A stretch of DNA of 41,275 bases from positions 1 through 41,275 of the forward strand of contig CAMYNJ010000145.1 of the NCBI GenBank assembly GCA_947259795.1, written 5' to 3'. How positions within the stretch are numbered: position 1 is the first letter of the stretch; each line of letters starts with the position of its first letter. Under the pieces are notes generated by a model. That model was not told the origin of the DNA, did not search any database, and worked only from the letters and a program-made list of their open reading frames with translations. Source of the stretch: an uncultured Alphaproteobacteria bacterium. GTDB taxonomy: Bacteria > Pseudomonadota > Alphaproteobacteria > UBA8366 > JADFVY01. The position numbers and the translations under genes were made by a program. Shown piece after piece: positions 22,625-32,401 of this stretch.

Positions 22625-23599
22625 ATGGACATCCGGCCCGTCGAGGATGGCGATATCGAAGCCGTCGTCGCGCTCTGGGAGTCCTGCGACCTGCTGCGGC
22701 CCTGGAACGACCCTCATGCCGACATCGCCCGCGCGCGCGCAGCGCCGCAATCGAAAATCTTCGTCATGGCCGACCAGGACGGGACGATTGTCGCCAGCAT
22801 CATGGCCGGCGACGACGGGCATCGCGGATGGCCCTACTATGTGGCGGTCTCGCCGGACCGGCGCGGCGAGGGGCTGGGCAAGGCAATCATGGAACATGCC
22901 GAGGTCTGGCTGAAGACCGGGGGCGTCACTAAAGTTAATCTGATGATCCGGGGCGGCAACCCGGTGCAGGCGTTCTACGAGGCGGTGGGTTACCAGGTCG
23001 AAGACCGTATCGTCATGGCCAAATGGCTGGCCGAGCCGCCGCTGCACGACGAACCACCCAAGCTTGACGTCACCATCACCTATCTGGAAATGCTGGAACA
23101 GCCGGTGCGCGGACCCGCCCGCCCGCCGCGCCTGACGGAAAAAATCGCCCTGATGCGGGCCGAGCGGCCAACGGTGGGTTTCTACCGGTATCTGTACAAT
23201 GCAGTCGGTGAGTCCTGGCTGTGGTACGAACGCAACCAGCTTTCCGATGAGGCGCTTACGGCGATTATCCAGGACGAAAAGGTCGAGGTTTGCGTGCTCT
23301 ATTACGGCGGCACGCCCGCGGGCTATGCGGAACTGGACCTTCGCCAGGACGGGGAAGTCGAACTCGCCTATTTCGGCCTGATCCCGGACTATATTGGCCT
23401 GGGGCTGGGCAGCTATTTACTCGACTGGGCGATCGATGCCGCCTGGTCCAGAAAACCATCGCGGCTATGGGTCCATACCTGTTCCCTGGACCATCCTGCC
23501 GCCCTGCCCGTTTACCAGAAGGCCGGGTTCACGCCTTATGATCAGGAAACGGTGAAAATTCCGGAATCCCGGTCGAACAGTGCCGGCCCGGTGCAATAG
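22625..23599 (+). CDS. Fusion of a YpeA-type and a second GNAT acetyltransferase
   Basis: From the ATG at 22625 (two bases after the sseA stop) the protein is 324 residues. Residues 1 to about 142 match YpeA almost throughout: MDIRPVEDGDIEAVVALWESCDLLRPWNDP, GDDGHRGWPYYVAVSPDRRGEGLGKAIM, and AFYEAVGYQVEDRIVMAKWL. A linker PPLHDEPPKLD leads into a second GNAT domain (about 150-318) with its own acetyl-CoA loop LIPDYIGLGLGSYLLDWAI and a C-terminal ALPVYQKAGF. Free-standing YpeA is about 140 residues, so this is a true two-domain fusion. GNATs acetylate amines; substrates are unknown. The track ORF starting at 22490 is the same frame extended into sseA. Confidence 0.85.
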   Translation: MDIRPVEDGDIEAVVALWESCDLLRPWNDPHADIARARAAPQSKIFVMADQDGTIVASIMAGDDGHRGWPYYVAVSPDRRGEGLGKAIMEHAEVWLKTGGVTKVNLMIRGGNPVQAFYEAVGYQVEDRIVMAKWLAEPPLHDEPPKLDVTITYLEMLEQPVRGPARPPRLTEKIALMRAERPTVGFYRYLYNAVGESWLWYERNQLSDEALTAIIQDEKVEVCVLYYGGTPAGYAELDLRQDGEVELAYFGLIPDYIGLGLGSYLLDWAIDAAWSRKPSRLWVHTCSLDHPAALPVYQKAGFTPYDQETVKIPESRSNSAGPVQ

Positions 23600-25324
23600 A
23601 TGCGTTCCGAGATCGAAAACCGGCTGAATGAGGCCAAGATCCTGCACCGACAGGGCAGGGCCGATCTGGCGGCTCCGGTCTACGAGGCCATCCTTGAAGA
23701 GCAGCCGGACCATCCCGAGGCCTTGCATCTTTCCGGAGTCGCGCTGCTTCAGTCGGGCGATGCGGCCGGCGCGGAAGCGATTCTTGTCCGCGCGGTCGAC
23801 CTCGCGCCCGAAAATCCGAAAGCGGTGAACAATTTGGGCGTTGCGCTGTCGCGGCAGGGACGTCACGAAGAGGCGGCCGTACGGTTCGAAAGGGCTATTG
23901 CGCTGGACGACTGTTTCACCGAAGCGCATTTCAATCTCGGTCAGGCATTGCAGGCCCAGTCGCGATGGGCGGGTGCCGCGGCTAGTTATCAGCGCGCGAT
24001 CGAACTCGACCCGCACCATGCCGGTGCGCACAACAATCTCGGCACTGTTCTTCTTATCAACGGGCATTTCACGCGGGCCGCCGAAATTTACCGGGCCGCC
24101 ACCCGCCTGCAACCGGATTTGCCGGAACCGCTGGGCAACCTGGTTTCAGCCCTCGAACTGATGAACAGGATCGACGAGGCGACCGCCGTGGGCGAACGCC
24201 TGGCCAAACTGGCCCCCGACATGCCGGCCGTCCGCGTGCTGCGCGCCAGGGTCGCCCGCCGAGAGGGCCGGTTCGAGGACGCGAGGGATGAACTCCTCTC
24301 GGTTCTTACTGAAGCAGTAAAGACGGGCGTTCGCTATCCAGCCTTGCACGAACTGGCGCTGGTTCTCGACCGGCTGGGCGACTATTCCGGCGCATTCGCC
24401 GCAGCCAGGGACTCGAACGAACTGCAGCAAACGCTCCCCGACGCTATACGCTGGGAAATGAATGAGATTCCGGCGCAGATCGCGAAATACCGCAAATGGT
24501 TCACCGCCGAACGCTTGGCTTCTGCGCCGCCGGCGCCATCCGGCGGGGTTGGTGCACCGGTATTTTTCGTCGGCTTCCCGCGTTCGGGCACGACCCTGAT
24601 GGAGCAAATCCTCGCCTCTCATCCGGCGCTGGTGACAACCGGGGAAAACTCTCCGCTAAGCTCGCTCTTCACGGAGGCAAAGGAAGCTATCGGCCGGCAG
24701 GCGCAGTGGCCCGAAGACCTTCCGGCACTCACCTCCGACGAAACCGCCGTTCTGCGAGAACTGTTCATGGAAAAGGCGCGTGCGGTCACCGGTTCCGATC
24801 TGTCCAGCCAGCGGCTGGTCGACAAGATGCCGATGAACATCATACATCTCGGCCTCATCAACTGGATGTTTCCCGAATCGAAAACCGTCGTTGCGATCCG
24901 CGACCCGCGGGATGTCTGCCTGAGTTGCTACATGCAGCAATTCGCTCACAATGTCGGGATGGTCCAGTTCCTCGATCTCGAAAGAACCGGCCGGTTCTAT
25001 GCCGAAATCATGGGGTTGTGGCTGCAATATCGAAATGTCCTTGGCATCCCCTGGATCGAATATCGATACGAGGATCTGACCGGCGACTTCGATGGCACGG
25101 TGCGGCGTGTCCTCGATTTTATCGGCGTGGACTGGGACGATTCGGTCCAGCAATACGCCGATCATGCCCAGCAGCGAAACATTACCACCCCCAGTTACGA
25201 CTCGGTCACGCAGGCGATCAACAGAAAGGCCGTCGGGCGGTGGCGCAACTATGAAAGGGAACTGGCGCCGATCCTGCCGATTCTGGAGCCTTTCGTGAAG
25301 GAATTCGGTTACGAGCCGGGTTGA
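23600..25324 (+). CDS. Tetratricopeptide-repeat sulfotransferase
   Basis: The 574-residue protein begins at an ATG touching the GNAT stop. Residues 1 to about 290 are TPR repeats ([55 protein letters not shown]). The C-terminal half is a sulfotransferase: 5'-phosphosulfate loop [17 protein letters not shown], 3'-phosphate motif [17 protein letters not shown], and [22 protein letters not shown]. It transfers sulfate from PAPS to a hydroxyl or tyrosine acceptor; TPR-sulfotransferases resemble tyrosylprotein sulfotransferases and may act on proteins or glycans. No signal peptide is seen. It closes the cysK operon, and its last 16 bases overlap the end of the FAD oxidoreductase on the other strand. 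Confidence 0.9.
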   Translation: MRSEIENRLNEAKILHRQGRADLAAPVYEAILEEQPDHPEALHLSGVALLQSGDAAGAEAILVRAVDLAPENPKAVNNLGVALSRQGRHEEAAVRFERAIALDDCFTEAHFNLGQALQAQSRWAGAAASYQRAIELDPHHAGAHNNLGTVLLINGHFTRAAEIYRAATRLQPDLPEPLGNLVSALELMNRIDEATAVGERLAKLAPDMPAVRVLRARVARREGRFEDARDELLSVLTEAVKTGVRYPALHELALVLDRLGDYSGAFAAARDSNELQQTLPDAIRWEMNEIPAQIAKYRKWFTAERLASAPPAPSGGVGAPVFFVGFPRSGTTLMEQILASHPALVTTGENSPLSSLFTEAKEAIGRQAQWPEDLPALTSDETAVLRELFMEKARAVTGSDLSSQRLVDKMPMNIIHLGLINWMFPESKTVVAIRDPRDVCLSCYMQQFAHNVGMVQFLDLERTGRFYAEIMGLWLQYRNVLGIPWIEYRYEDLTGDFDGTVRRVLDFIGVDWDDSVQQYADHAQQRNITTPSYDSVTQAINRKAVGRWRNYERELAPILPILEPFVKEFGYEPG

Positions 25325-26334
25325 AGCATGTTTGCGACATAATCGGCAATTGCCGGCGACGCGGTCAGGCCGGGCGATTCGATGCCGAACAGATTGACCA
25401 GACCGGCCACGCCATGCTGCACCGGCCCCTGGATCACGAAGTCCTGCGATTGCGAGCCTTTCGGGACGAGCTTGGGGCGGATGCCGGCATAGCCGGGTTC
25501 CAGTACACCGTCCGGCAGGTCGGGCCAGTATTTGCGGATGGCGGCGTAGAAGCGATCGCCCCTTGCGGGATCTACGGCGTAGTCCATCGCCTCGATCCAC
25601 TCCACATCGGGGCCGAAACGCGCCCGGCCCCCGAGATCCAGCGTCAGGTGAACGCCCAGCCCGCCGGGCTCCGGCACGGGATAGATCAGCCGGCTGAAGG
25701 GCGATACCGGGGTAAGCGTGAAATAATTGCCCTTGGCCAGCCATTGCCGGGGAACGTGGTCCGCCGGGAAACCCGCCAGCCTGGCCGCAACGGCTGGTGC
25801 GCCTAGCCCAGCGCTGTTGACGACTATCCGGCAGTCCAGCGCCATCGGCATGTCACCACCCACCACAAGCACGACTCCGCCCTCCCCTACCCGTCCGGCC
25901 TCGACCGGCGCATTGAAGGCGATCATCGCACCATGTTCCTCCGCCTCGCCCCGATAGGCGAGCATCAGGCCATGGCTGTCGATGATCCCGGTGGAGGGCG
26001 ACAGCAGCGCGGCCGTGCCATGCAGCGCCGGTTCCTCGGACTCGCTCGCCGCGACGATCAGCTTGCCGCAGCGGCGATATTCGACGCCGCGTTCGGCGCA
26101 GTAGCGGTACAGCGCGTCGCGCCCCGCCACGCAGAACCGGGCTTTCAGGCTGTTCAGCGGGTAATAGATGCCGGCGTGGATGACTTCGCTGTTGCGCGAA
26201 CTGGTGTGAACGCCGATCTCGCCTTCGGATTCCAGGACGATCACCTCGCGGCCCGCACGCGCCAGGCGAGCGGCGATGGCCAGCCCCACCACGCCCGCGC
26301 CGATCACCACGCAGTCGGCCTTTTCCCTTTGCAC
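25309..26334 (-). CDS. LhgO-like FAD-dependent oxidoreductase with an internal deletion
   Basis: The GTG at 26334 is preferred: GGGGGAAAAGGA precedes it and it gives 341 residues starting [23 protein letters not shown] (Rossmann GxGxxG). The track start at 26358 is a TTG. DAO-family features are [48 protein letters not shown], and GYAGIRPKL. Relatives oxidise L-2-hydroxyglutarate or similar 2-hydroxy acids. After [14 protein letters not shown] the sequence goes directly to [18 protein letters not shown]; family members have about 30 more residues here, so an in-frame deletion is likely and activity may be altered. Antiparallel and overlapping at its 3' end with the sulfotransferase; divergent from metC. 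Confidence 0.82.
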   Translation of the reverse strand: MQREKADCVVIGAGVVGLAIAARLARAGREVIVLESEGEIGVHTSSRNSEVIHAGIYYPLNSLKARFCVAGRDALYRYCAERGVEYRRCGKLIVAASESEEPALHGTAALLSPSTGIIDSHGLMLAYRGEAEEHGAMIAFNAPVEAGRVGEGGVVLVVGGDMPMALDCRIVVNSAGLGAPAVAARLAGFPADHVPRQWLAKGNYFTLTPVSPFSRLIYPVPEPGGLGVHLTLDLGGRARFGPDVEWIEAMDYAVDPARGDRFYAAIRKYWPDLPDGVLEPGYAGIRPKLVPKGSQSQDFVIQGPVQHGVAGLVNLFGIESPGLTASPAIADYVANMLQPGS

Positions 26335-26440
26335 GCGTCCTTTTCCCCCGATCCTCAAAAGCCGCTGGAATTGCCCCTGCCGGAATGCTTGAATGCAGCC
26401 CGACTAATAAACAAGCGGCGCAAACATAAGCGGAAAACAG

Positions 26441-27604
26441 ATGAAAGACGATACCCTGCTGGGCCATGCGGGCAACGCCCCGTTCGAAAATCACGGGGTG
26501 GTCAATCCTCCCGTCTATCACGCCTCTACCATCCTGTTCCCGACGCTGGAGGCGTTTCGGAACGTGGGCACGGCGAAGGTGCGTTACGGCCGCCGGGGAA
26601 CGCCGACCAGTTACGCGCTGGAAGAAGCCGTCACGGAACTGGAAGGCGGGCACGGCACAATATCCGTGTCGTCCGGAATGGCCGCAACGGCGTCTGCCTT
26701 GCTGGCCTGCCTGAAGGCGGGCGACCATCTGCTGGTTACCGACTCGGTCTATGCGCCGACCCGCCATTTCTGCGAGACCACGCTGAGGCGATATGGCGTG
26801 AAAACCGAATATTACGAGCCGCTGGTCGGTGGCGACATCGCGCGGCTCATCCGTCCGGAAACCGCGGTCGTCTTCGTCGAATCGCCGGGCACCGCCACTT
26901 TCGAGATCCAGGACGTCCCGGCCATTGCGACTGCGGCCCACAAGGCCGGCGCGCTGGTCATCGCCGACAACACCTGGGGCGCCGGTTATTACTTCAAGCC
27001 GCTGTCGAAGGGCGCCGATATCGTCGTACATGCGGGCACCAAATATGTCGTCGGCCATTCCGACACGATGATGGGGCTGGTCACCTGCGGCGACGCGGCG
27101 TTGTACAAGCAGATGCGCGACGACATCCAGTCGCTGGGCATGTGCGCCGGGCCGGACGACGCCTATCTCGCCCTGCGGGGCCTGCGGACCATGGGGGTCC
27201 GGCTGCCGCGTCATTACGAAAACGCAATGAAAGTGGCGCGCTGGCTGAAGGAGCGGCCCGAAGTCAAGCAGGTGATGTATCCGGCGCTGGAGGACGACCC
27301 CGGCCATGAGCTGTGGAAGCGGGATTTTACCGGCGCCTGCGGGCTGTTCGGCTTCGTGCTGCGTAATAGCGACCAGAAGGCGTTGGCCGCCATGATGGAC
27401 GGGCTGAAGCTACACGGCATGGGATTCAGTTGGGGCGGCTACGAGAGCCTGCTGATCCCGACCGCGCCCGCGAAGGCGCGCAGCGCAACGAAATGGGAGG
27501 TGGATGGCCAATGCATGCGCATCCATGTGGGGCTTGAAGATCCCGACGATCTGATCGCCGACCTTGAGGCCGGGCTGGAGCGTATGGAAAAGGCTGGAAA
27601 ATGA
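26441..27604 (+). CDS. metC: Cystathionine beta-lyase
   Basis: The 387-residue fold-type I PLP enzyme has [42 protein letters not shown], substrate/PLP segments [13 protein letters not shown] and [40 protein letters not shown], with the PLP lysine in the TKY segment. Of the Cys/Met metabolism PLP family, the [11 protein letters not shown] and [15 protein letters not shown] stretches fit cystathionine beta-lyase, which yields homocysteine, pyruvate and ammonia. Gamma-lyases and synthases are close, so the precise reaction is somewhat uncertain. AACAG precedes the ATG at 26441 with no strong Shine-Dalgarno. Its ATGA overlap with hisI couples translation of the two. Confidence 0.87.
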   Translation: MKDDTLLGHAGNAPFENHGVVNPPVYHASTILFPTLEAFRNVGTAKVRYGRRGTPTSYALEEAVTELEGGHGTISVSSGMAATASALLACLKAGDHLLVTDSVYAPTRHFCETTLRRYGVKTEYYEPLVGGDIARLIRPETAVVFVESPGTATFEIQDVPAIATAAHKAGALVIADNTWGAGYYFKPLSKGADIVVHAGTKYVVGHSDTMMGLVTCGDAALYKQMRDDIQSLGMCAGPDDAYLALRGLRTMGVRLPRHYENAMKVARWLKERPEVKQVMYPALEDDPGHELWKRDFTGACGLFGFVLRNSDQKALAAMMDGLKLHGMGFSWGGYESLLIPTAPAKARSATKWEVDGQCMRIHVGLEDPDDLIADLEAGLERMEKAGK

Positions 27605-27966
27605 CGACATCCGACATCACAAGCGCCATCGCCTTCAACGCCGACGGACTGGTACCCGCGATCGCCCAGCAGCATGACACCGGCGAGGTGCTGATGATGG
27701 CCTGGATGAACGCGGAGTCGGTCGCCGAGACGCTGGCGACGGGACGCGTCTGCTATTGGTCGCGCTCGCGCGCCAAGCTGTGGCGCAAGGGCGAAAGCTC
27801 GGGCCATGAGCAGCATCTGGTGGAGATGCGCCTCGATTGCGACGGCGATACGCTGCTGCTGCTGGTCGACCAGACCGGCCCGGCCTGCCACACCAACCGC
27901 CGCAGCTGCTTCTACCGCGCGGTGCGCGACGGCAAACTGGTGACGATTGCGGAGCCGGTGGCGTAG
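27601..27966 (+). CDS. hisI: Phosphoribosyl-AMP cyclohydrolase
   Basis: This is a 121-residue free-standing His[59 protein letters not shown] and the zinc-binding [27 protein letters not shown]. The metal-site acidic cluster DCDGD and cysteines are intact. It opens the purine ring of phosphoribosyl-AMP, the third step of histidine synthesis, in the cytoplasm. The start overlaps the metC stop by four bases (ATGA). No HisE domain is fused and no other his gene is nearby, as often seen in alphaproteobacteria. Confidence 0.95.
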   Translation: MTTSDITSAIAFNADGLVPAIAQQHDTGEVLMMAWMNAESVAETLATGRVCYWSRSRAKLWRKGESSGHEQHLVEMRLDCDGDTLLLLVDQTGPACHTNRRSCFYRAVRDGKLVTIAEPVA

Positions 27967-28007
27967 ATTGTAGCCATGTTGAAAGTCGTCATCGCCATCA
28001 TGCCGGC

Positions 28008-28562
28008 ATGCGCCAGGCGTTAAGCCTTCATCCGGACTGGCGTTGCACGGCGGCCACCAAAATCGAAGTGGAGATCGCGCGTCCACGTCCCGGCAATCTG
28101 GCGCTGCGCTATGTCGTGACCGGCAATTTGGCCGATCTGCGCATGCCACCCGTGACCGCATCTGAGCGCGCCGACGGGCTTTGGCGGCATAGCTGCTTCG
28201 AGGCGTTCGTCCGCGCGGGGCCGGGCCCCGCCTATTACGAATTCAACTTCGCACCTTCGACGCAATGGGCGGCATACCGGTTCAGCGGCTACCGGAGGGG
28301 GATGAGCGTTGCGGACGAAATCGTCGCGCCACGCGTCGAGGTGCGGTCGAACGGCGGGTCTTATGAATTGCAGGCCTCGCTGGAACTGGACCGGTTGCCG
28401 AATTTGCCAGGCGATAGCGTATGGCGGCTCGGTCTCTCGGCGGTGATCGAGGAAACGAGCGGCGGCATGTCCTACTGGGCGCTGGTGCATCCACCGGGCA
28501 AGGCAGATTTTCATCATTCCAATTGCTTTACGCTGGAACTTCCAGCAGCTTGGCGCCCATGA
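28008..28562 (+). CDS. DOMON-like domain protein
   Basis: The 184-residue protein from ATG 28008 (the track start at 27837 runs back through hisI in another frame) has a beta-sandwich pattern: TKIEVEIARPRPGNLALRYVVTGNLADLRMP, DGLWRHSCFEAFVRAGPGPAYYEFNFAPSTQWAAYRFSGYR, and MSYWALVHPPGKADFHHSNCFTLEL. These match the DOMON-like/carbohydrate-binding family found in proteobacteria. No signal peptide or haem cysteine motif is present. Its stop overlaps the ATG of the DUF1343 gene (ATGA), a gene pair I have often seen adjacent in alphaproteobacteria. A sugar- or ligand-binding partner for the DUF1343 enzyme is an inference. Confidence 0.8.
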   Translation: MRQALSLHPDWRCTAATKIEVEIARPRPGNLALRYVVTGNLADLRMPPVTASERADGLWRHSCFEAFVRAGPGPAYYEFNFAPSTQWAAYRFSGYRRGMSVADEIVAPRVEVRSNGGSYELQASLELDRLPNLPGDSVWRLGLSAVIEETSGGMSYWALVHPPGKADFHHSNCFTLELPAAWRP

Positions 28563-29761
28563 AAACGGGCCTCGACCGACTCCTCGCCGAACCTGCCCTG
28601 CGCGCGCCGCTTGAAGGCAAGCGCGTGGCGTTGCTTGCGCACCCCGCTTCGGTCACGCAGGACCTGACGCATACGCTCGACGCGCTGGCCGCATGCGTTG
28701 ACATAAGGCTCACCGCCGCTTTCGGGCCACAGCATGGCCTGCGCGGCGACAAGCAGGACAACATGATCGAGTCGCCCGACTTCGACGATCCGGTGCATGG
28801 TATCCCGGTCTTCAGCCTGTATGGTGAAGTGCGCAGGCCGACGGACGCGATGATGGAGACGTTCGACGTCCTGCTGGTCGACCTGCAGGACCTGGGCTGC
28901 CGCATCTATACCTTCGTTACGACGCTGCGCTACGTGCTGGAAGCAGCGGCGGTGCATAGCAAGGCCGTGTGGGTGCTGGACCGCCCCAATCCCGTCGGCC
29001 GGCCCGTCGAAGGCCTGCTTCTGCGCGCGGGCTGGGAGAGCTTCGTCGGCGCCGGGCCCTTGCCGATGCGCCACGGGCTCACGCTCGGTGAATTGGGCTT
29101 GTGGTTTATCGAAACGCTCAAGCTCGATGTCGAGTATCGCGTCATCGAGATGCAGGGCTGGCAACCCGATGACGCGCCGGGGTTCGGCTGGCCGCTCGGC
29201 GAACGCATCTGGATCAATCCCAGCCCCAACGCGCCGAACCTGTCGATGGCGCGCGCCTATGCGGGCACGGTGATGCTCGAGGGCGCGACGCTTTCCGAGG
29301 GCCGCGGAACCACTCGGCCACTGGAACTGTTCGGCGCGCCCGACATCGACGCAAGGCGCGTCACGGGCGAGATGCGGGCGCTCGCGCCGGATTGGCTGCG
29401 TGGCTGCATCCTGCGCGATTGCTGGTTCGAACCCACCTTTCACAAACATGCGAGCGCGTTGTGCAATGGCGTGCAGATCCACTGCGAGGACCCCGGCTAC
29501 GATCACCCGGCATTCAAGCCCTGGCGGATACAGGCCCTCGCCTTCAAGGCGATCCGCCGTCTGTATCCGGACTATCCGCTATGGCGCGATTTCCCCTACG
29601 AATACGAGCAAGGCAAGCTCGCCATCGACGTCATCAACGGCGGCCCCCTGTTGCGCGAATGGGTGGACGACACGGCCGCGACGCCGCCGGACCTGGATGC
29701 GCTGGCCGTCCCGGACGAGCAGGCCTGGCTGGACGAGCGCGGGGCGCATTTGCGGTATTGA
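28559..29761 (+). CDS. DUF1343 (NamZ-like) putative exo-N-acetylmuramidase
   Basis: From ATG 28559 the protein is 400 residues. DUF1343 features: LAHPASVTQDLTHTLDALAACVDIRLTAAFGPQHGLRGDKQDNM, VFSLYGEVRRPTDAMMETFDVLLVDLQDLGCRIYTFVTTLRYVLEA, VWVLDRPNPVGRPVEG, and EGATLSEGRGTTRPLELFGAP. NamZ, the characterised member (GH171), releases MurNAc from peptidoglycan fragments and acts in cell-wall recycling. No signal peptide is obvious, so it may act on imported fragments. It is translationally coupled to the DOMON-like gene. Confidence 0.87.
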   Translation: MKTGLDRLLAEPALRAPLEGKRVALLAHPASVTQDLTHTLDALAACVDIRLTAAFGPQHGLRGDKQDNMIESPDFDDPVHGIPVFSLYGEVRRPTDAMMETFDVLLVDLQDLGCRIYTFVTTLRYVLEAAAVHSKAVWVLDRPNPVGRPVEGLLLRAGWESFVGAGPLPMRHGLTLGELGLWFIETLKLDVEYRVIEMQGWQPDDAPGFGWPLGERIWINPSPNAPNLSMARAYAGTVMLEGATLSEGRGTTRPLELFGAPDIDARRVTGEMRALAPDWLRGCILRDCWFEPTFHKHASALCNGVQIHCEDPGYDHPAFKPWRIQALAFKAIRRLYPDYPLWRDFPYEYEQGKLAIDVINGGPLLREWVDDTAATPPDLDALAVPDEQAWLDERGAHLRY

Positions 29762-29832
29762 AGGACGGAAACAGACAGGTCTGCCGTCGCCCCGATTGAC
29801 GAAACGGCTGCGTCGTGCGTTAGTCTGGTTTC

Positions 29833-30594
29833 ATGAAGGTTTTGCGTAGCATAGCGGTCGCCATTGTTGTTCTGGTCGCCCTTTCCGAACCGGCGCCGGC
29901 GGCTGAACTGCCGCCGTTGACGGTGTTCGCGGCGGCGAGCACCTACAGTGCTTTGACCGAGATCGCAGCGCTTTATGAAACCGAGGGCGGGGTTAAGATC
30001 AGGCTCGTATTCGCCAGCAGCGGCGTGCTTGCCCGCCAAATCGCAAATGGCGCGCCCGCCGATCTGTTTATCTCGGCCAACCGGCATTGGATGGGCTGGC
30101 TCATTGACCGCGGGCTTGTTGACTTCGGGCCACCGTCAGTACTGGGCAACCGCCTCGTGCTGATCCAGCCAGCCGACTCGGATACGGTCCTCGGTCTCGA
30201 TGATACTCTCCCGGGGAAGCTGGGAGGAGCCAAGCTGGCGATGGGTGATCCAGGGCATGTGCCTGCCGGCATTTACGCAAAAGAGGCGCTCGGCTCACTC
30301 GGCCTGTGGCAGTCGCTGCAAGGCTCGGTAGTCTTTTTGCCGAACGTGCGCGCGGCGCTTCAACTGGTCGGACGCGGGGAAGCGGCTGCCGGCATCGTCT
30401 ACGCCAGTGACGTCGTTATCACCGACGAGGTCCGTATCGCGGCGGTCTTCCCGCCCGAAAGTCATGTGCCGATCGTCTATCCGGCCGGGGTGGTCACCGG
30501 CGGGCAAACTCCTGCGGCCGGGGACTTTCGCCGCTATCTCCAGAAACCCGGCATCAGGGCAATCTTCCGGCGGCACGGCTTCGACGCGCCATGA
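29833..30594 (+). CDS. modA: Molybdate ABC transporter, periplasmic binding protein
   Basis: The 253-residue protein has a signal peptide (MKVLRSIAVAIVVLVALSEPAPAA). It then shows the ModA landmarks LTVFAAASTYSALTEIA, VRLVFASSGVLARQIANGAPADLFISANRHWMGWL, GDPGHVPAGIYAKEALGSLG and GIVYASDV. It captures molybdate or tungstate in the periplasm for ModBC. The start at 29833 follows a 71-base gap after the DUF1343 gene. No molybdenum-cofactor riboswitch or ModE-type palindrome is recognisable upstream. modB starts inside its stop codon (ATGA). Confidence 0.94.
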   Translation: MKVLRSIAVAIVVLVALSEPAPAAELPPLTVFAAASTYSALTEIAALYETEGGVKIRLVFASSGVLARQIANGAPADLFISANRHWMGWLIDRGLVDFGPPSVLGNRLVLIQPADSDTVLGLDDTLPGKLGGAKLAMGDPGHVPAGIYAKEALGSLGLWQSLQGSVVFLPNVRAALQLVGRGEAAAGIVYASDVVITDEVRIAAVFPPESHVPIVYPAGVVTGGQTPAAGDFRRYLQKPGIRAIFRRHGFDAP

Positions 30595-31289
30595 GCTGGC
30601 TGACCCCGCTCGAAGCCGAGGCGCTGGGCCTCAGCCTGAAGGTCGCCGTCGCCAGTGTCGTCGGCTCCCTGCCCTTCGGGCTGGCTGCGGCCTGGCTGCT
30701 GGCGCGGCGCAACTTCCCCGGCAAAGCGTTGGTCGACGGGGTCATCCATCTGCCGCTGGTGGTGCCGCCGGTAGTTGTCGGCTATCTGCTGCTGGTGGCG
30801 CTGGGCCGGCGCGGGCCGGTCGGTGGCTGGCTGTATGACAGCTTCGGCATCACCATCGCTTTCACCTGGAAAGGCGCGGCCGTCGCCGCCGCCGTCATGG
30901 CCTTCCCGCTTATGGTGCGCGCCATGCGCCTGTCGCTGGAAGCGGTGGACCGGCGGCTGGAAGCCGCGGCCCGCACACTCGGCGCCGGGCGGGCGCGGGT
31001 TTTTATGACCATCACCCTGCCGTTGATGGCGCCGGGCGTTCTGGCCGGAACCATACTGGCCTTCGCCCGAGCGCTGGGCGAGTTCGGGGCGACGATCACC
31101 TTCGTCTCCAATATCCCGGGCGAAACCCGCACCCTGCCCATCGCGCTCTATACCCTGACCCAGACGCCCGAGGGGGAAGCGGCGGCGGCGCGCCTGGCCC
31201 TGATATCGGTCGGCCTGGCGCTGGCCGCGATCGTCGCGTCGGAATGGATCGCGCGCCGCATGGCGCGGCGGCTGGAGGGCGGAACATGA
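30591..31289 (+). CDS. modB: Molybdate ABC transporter, permease
   Basis: The 232-residue membrane permease has five to six spans and the ModB coupling loop: VVPPVVVGYLLLVALGRRGPVG, AVDRRLEAAARTLGAGRARVFMTITLPLMAPGVLAGTILAFARALGEFGATITFVSNIPGETRTLP. The EAA-type loop is intact. It forms the inner-membrane channel for molybdate with ModC. Its start overlaps the modA stop by four bases and its stop overlaps the modC ATG by four, so the three genes are a single translationally coupled operon. Confidence 0.95.
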   Translation: MSWLTPLEAEALGLSLKVAVASVVGSLPFGLAAAWLLARRNFPGKALVDGVIHLPLVVPPVVVGYLLLVALGRRGPVGGWLYDSFGITIAFTWKGAAVAAAVMAFPLMVRAMRLSLEAVDRRLEAAARTLGAGRARVFMTITLPLMAPGVLAGTILAFARALGEFGATITFVSNIPGETRTLPIALYTLTQTPEGEAAAARLALISVGLALAAIVASEWIARRMARRLEGGT

Positions 31290-32401
31290 TCGAGGTCGAT
31301 GTCCGCCGCAGGCTCGGCGATTTTGCCCTGCAGGCCGCCTTCAACAGCCCGCCGGGCGGCATCACCGCCCTGTTCGGCCGCTCCGGCGCGGGCAAGACCG
31401 CGCTGGTCAATCTGCTGGCGGGACTGGACCGTCCCGACGAGGGCCGCATTGCGGTGGACGACGCGGTGCTGTTCGATTCCGAGGCCGGCATCGATTTGGC
31501 CCCCGAAATGCGCCGGCTGGGCTATGTCTTCCAGGAAGGCCGCCTGTTCCCCCATATGTCGGTGCGCCGCAACCTGGCCTACGGCATGAAGGGCAAGGAT
31601 GGCGCGGCCAATTTTGACCGCATCGTCGAACTGCTGGATATCGGCGCCTTGCTGGACCGCACACCCCATGCCCTGTCCGGCGGCGAGAAACAGCGCGTGG
31701 CGATCGGCCGCGCCCTGCTGGCGAGCCCGCGGCTGTTGTTGATGGACGAACCGCTGGCCTCGCTGGACATGGGGCGAAAGGCAGAAATCCTGCCTTTCAT
31801 CGAACGGCTGCGCGACGAGCTGGCCATCCCTATCGTCTATGTCACCCACGCGATGGAGGAAATCGTGCGCCTGGCCGACATGCTGGTTATCATGTCAGAC
31901 GGCAAGGTGGCCGCCGTGGGACCGGTCGAGGACCTCATGAGCCGCCTCGATTTGCGCCCGCTGACCGGGCGATACGAGGCCGGTGCGGTGCTGACGGTGA
32001 CGGTCGACGGGCACGACGCGAGGCGGGCCGTCACGCGCCTTGCCTTCGACGGAATGACCCTGCTGGTCCCCTATTTCGATATTCCGGTCGGCGAGGAACT
32101 GCGCATCCGCATCCGTGCGCGCGACGTCTCGCTGGCCCTGACGGCACCAACGGATATCAGTATCCTGAACATCTTCCCCGGCCGCGTCGTCGAGATCAGC
32201 GACCGCAAGGACGGCCAGATGGACGTCATCGTCGATGTCGGCGCCAGGATCTGGGCCCGCGTCACCCGCCTGGCGATGGACCGCCTGGCCCTGCAGCCGG
32301 GCAGCGAAGTCCACGCCCTGGTCAAGGCGGTCGCGATAGACCGGCAGAGTCTGGGGAGACGGACAGGTTCCAACTTCCGGGGCGACAAGGGGATACCCTG
32401 A
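31286..32401 (+). CDS. modC: Molybdate ABC transporter, ATP-binding protein
   Basis: The ATG at 31286 (not the track start 31244) gives 371 residues. Walker A is FGRSGAGKTALVN, the Q-loop VFQEGRLFPHM, the ABC signature LSGGEKQRVAIGRALL, Walker B LLLMDEPLASLD and switch His in YVTHAMEE. After about residue 235 comes a TOBE/MOP-type C-terminal domain (VRARDVSLALTAPTDISILNIFPGRV...VDVGARIWARVTRLA), which binds molybdate to regulate transport. All ATPase motifs are intact. A gap of about 155 bases follows before a strong terminator. Confidence 0.95.
   Translation: MIEVDVRRRLGDFALQAAFNSPPGGITALFGRSGAGKTALVNLLAGLDRPDEGRIAVDDAVLFDSEAGIDLAPEMRRLGYVFQEGRLFPHMSVRRNLAYGMKGKDGAANFDRIVELLDIGALLDRTPHALSGGEKQRVAIGRALLASPRLLLMDEPLASLDMGRKAEILPFIERLRDELAIPIVYVTHAMEEIVRLADMLVIMSDGKVAAVGPVEDLMSRLDLRPLTGRYEAGAVLTVTVDGHDARRAVTRLAFDGMTLLVPYFDIPVGEELRIRIRARDVSLALTAPTDISILNIFPGRVVEISDRKDGQMDVIVDVGARIWARVTRLAMDRLALQPGSEVHALVKAVAIDRQSLGRRTGSNFRGDKGIP

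Noticed and set aside
25853-27309. Long ORFs on the opposite strand or frame of metC and the FAD oxidoreductase
   Set aside because: Frame shadows; no domain content.
29762-29832. Molybdenum-cofactor riboswitch or ModE site upstream of modA
   Set aside because: The gap is 71 bases and holds neither the aptamer core nor a ModE-type palindrome.
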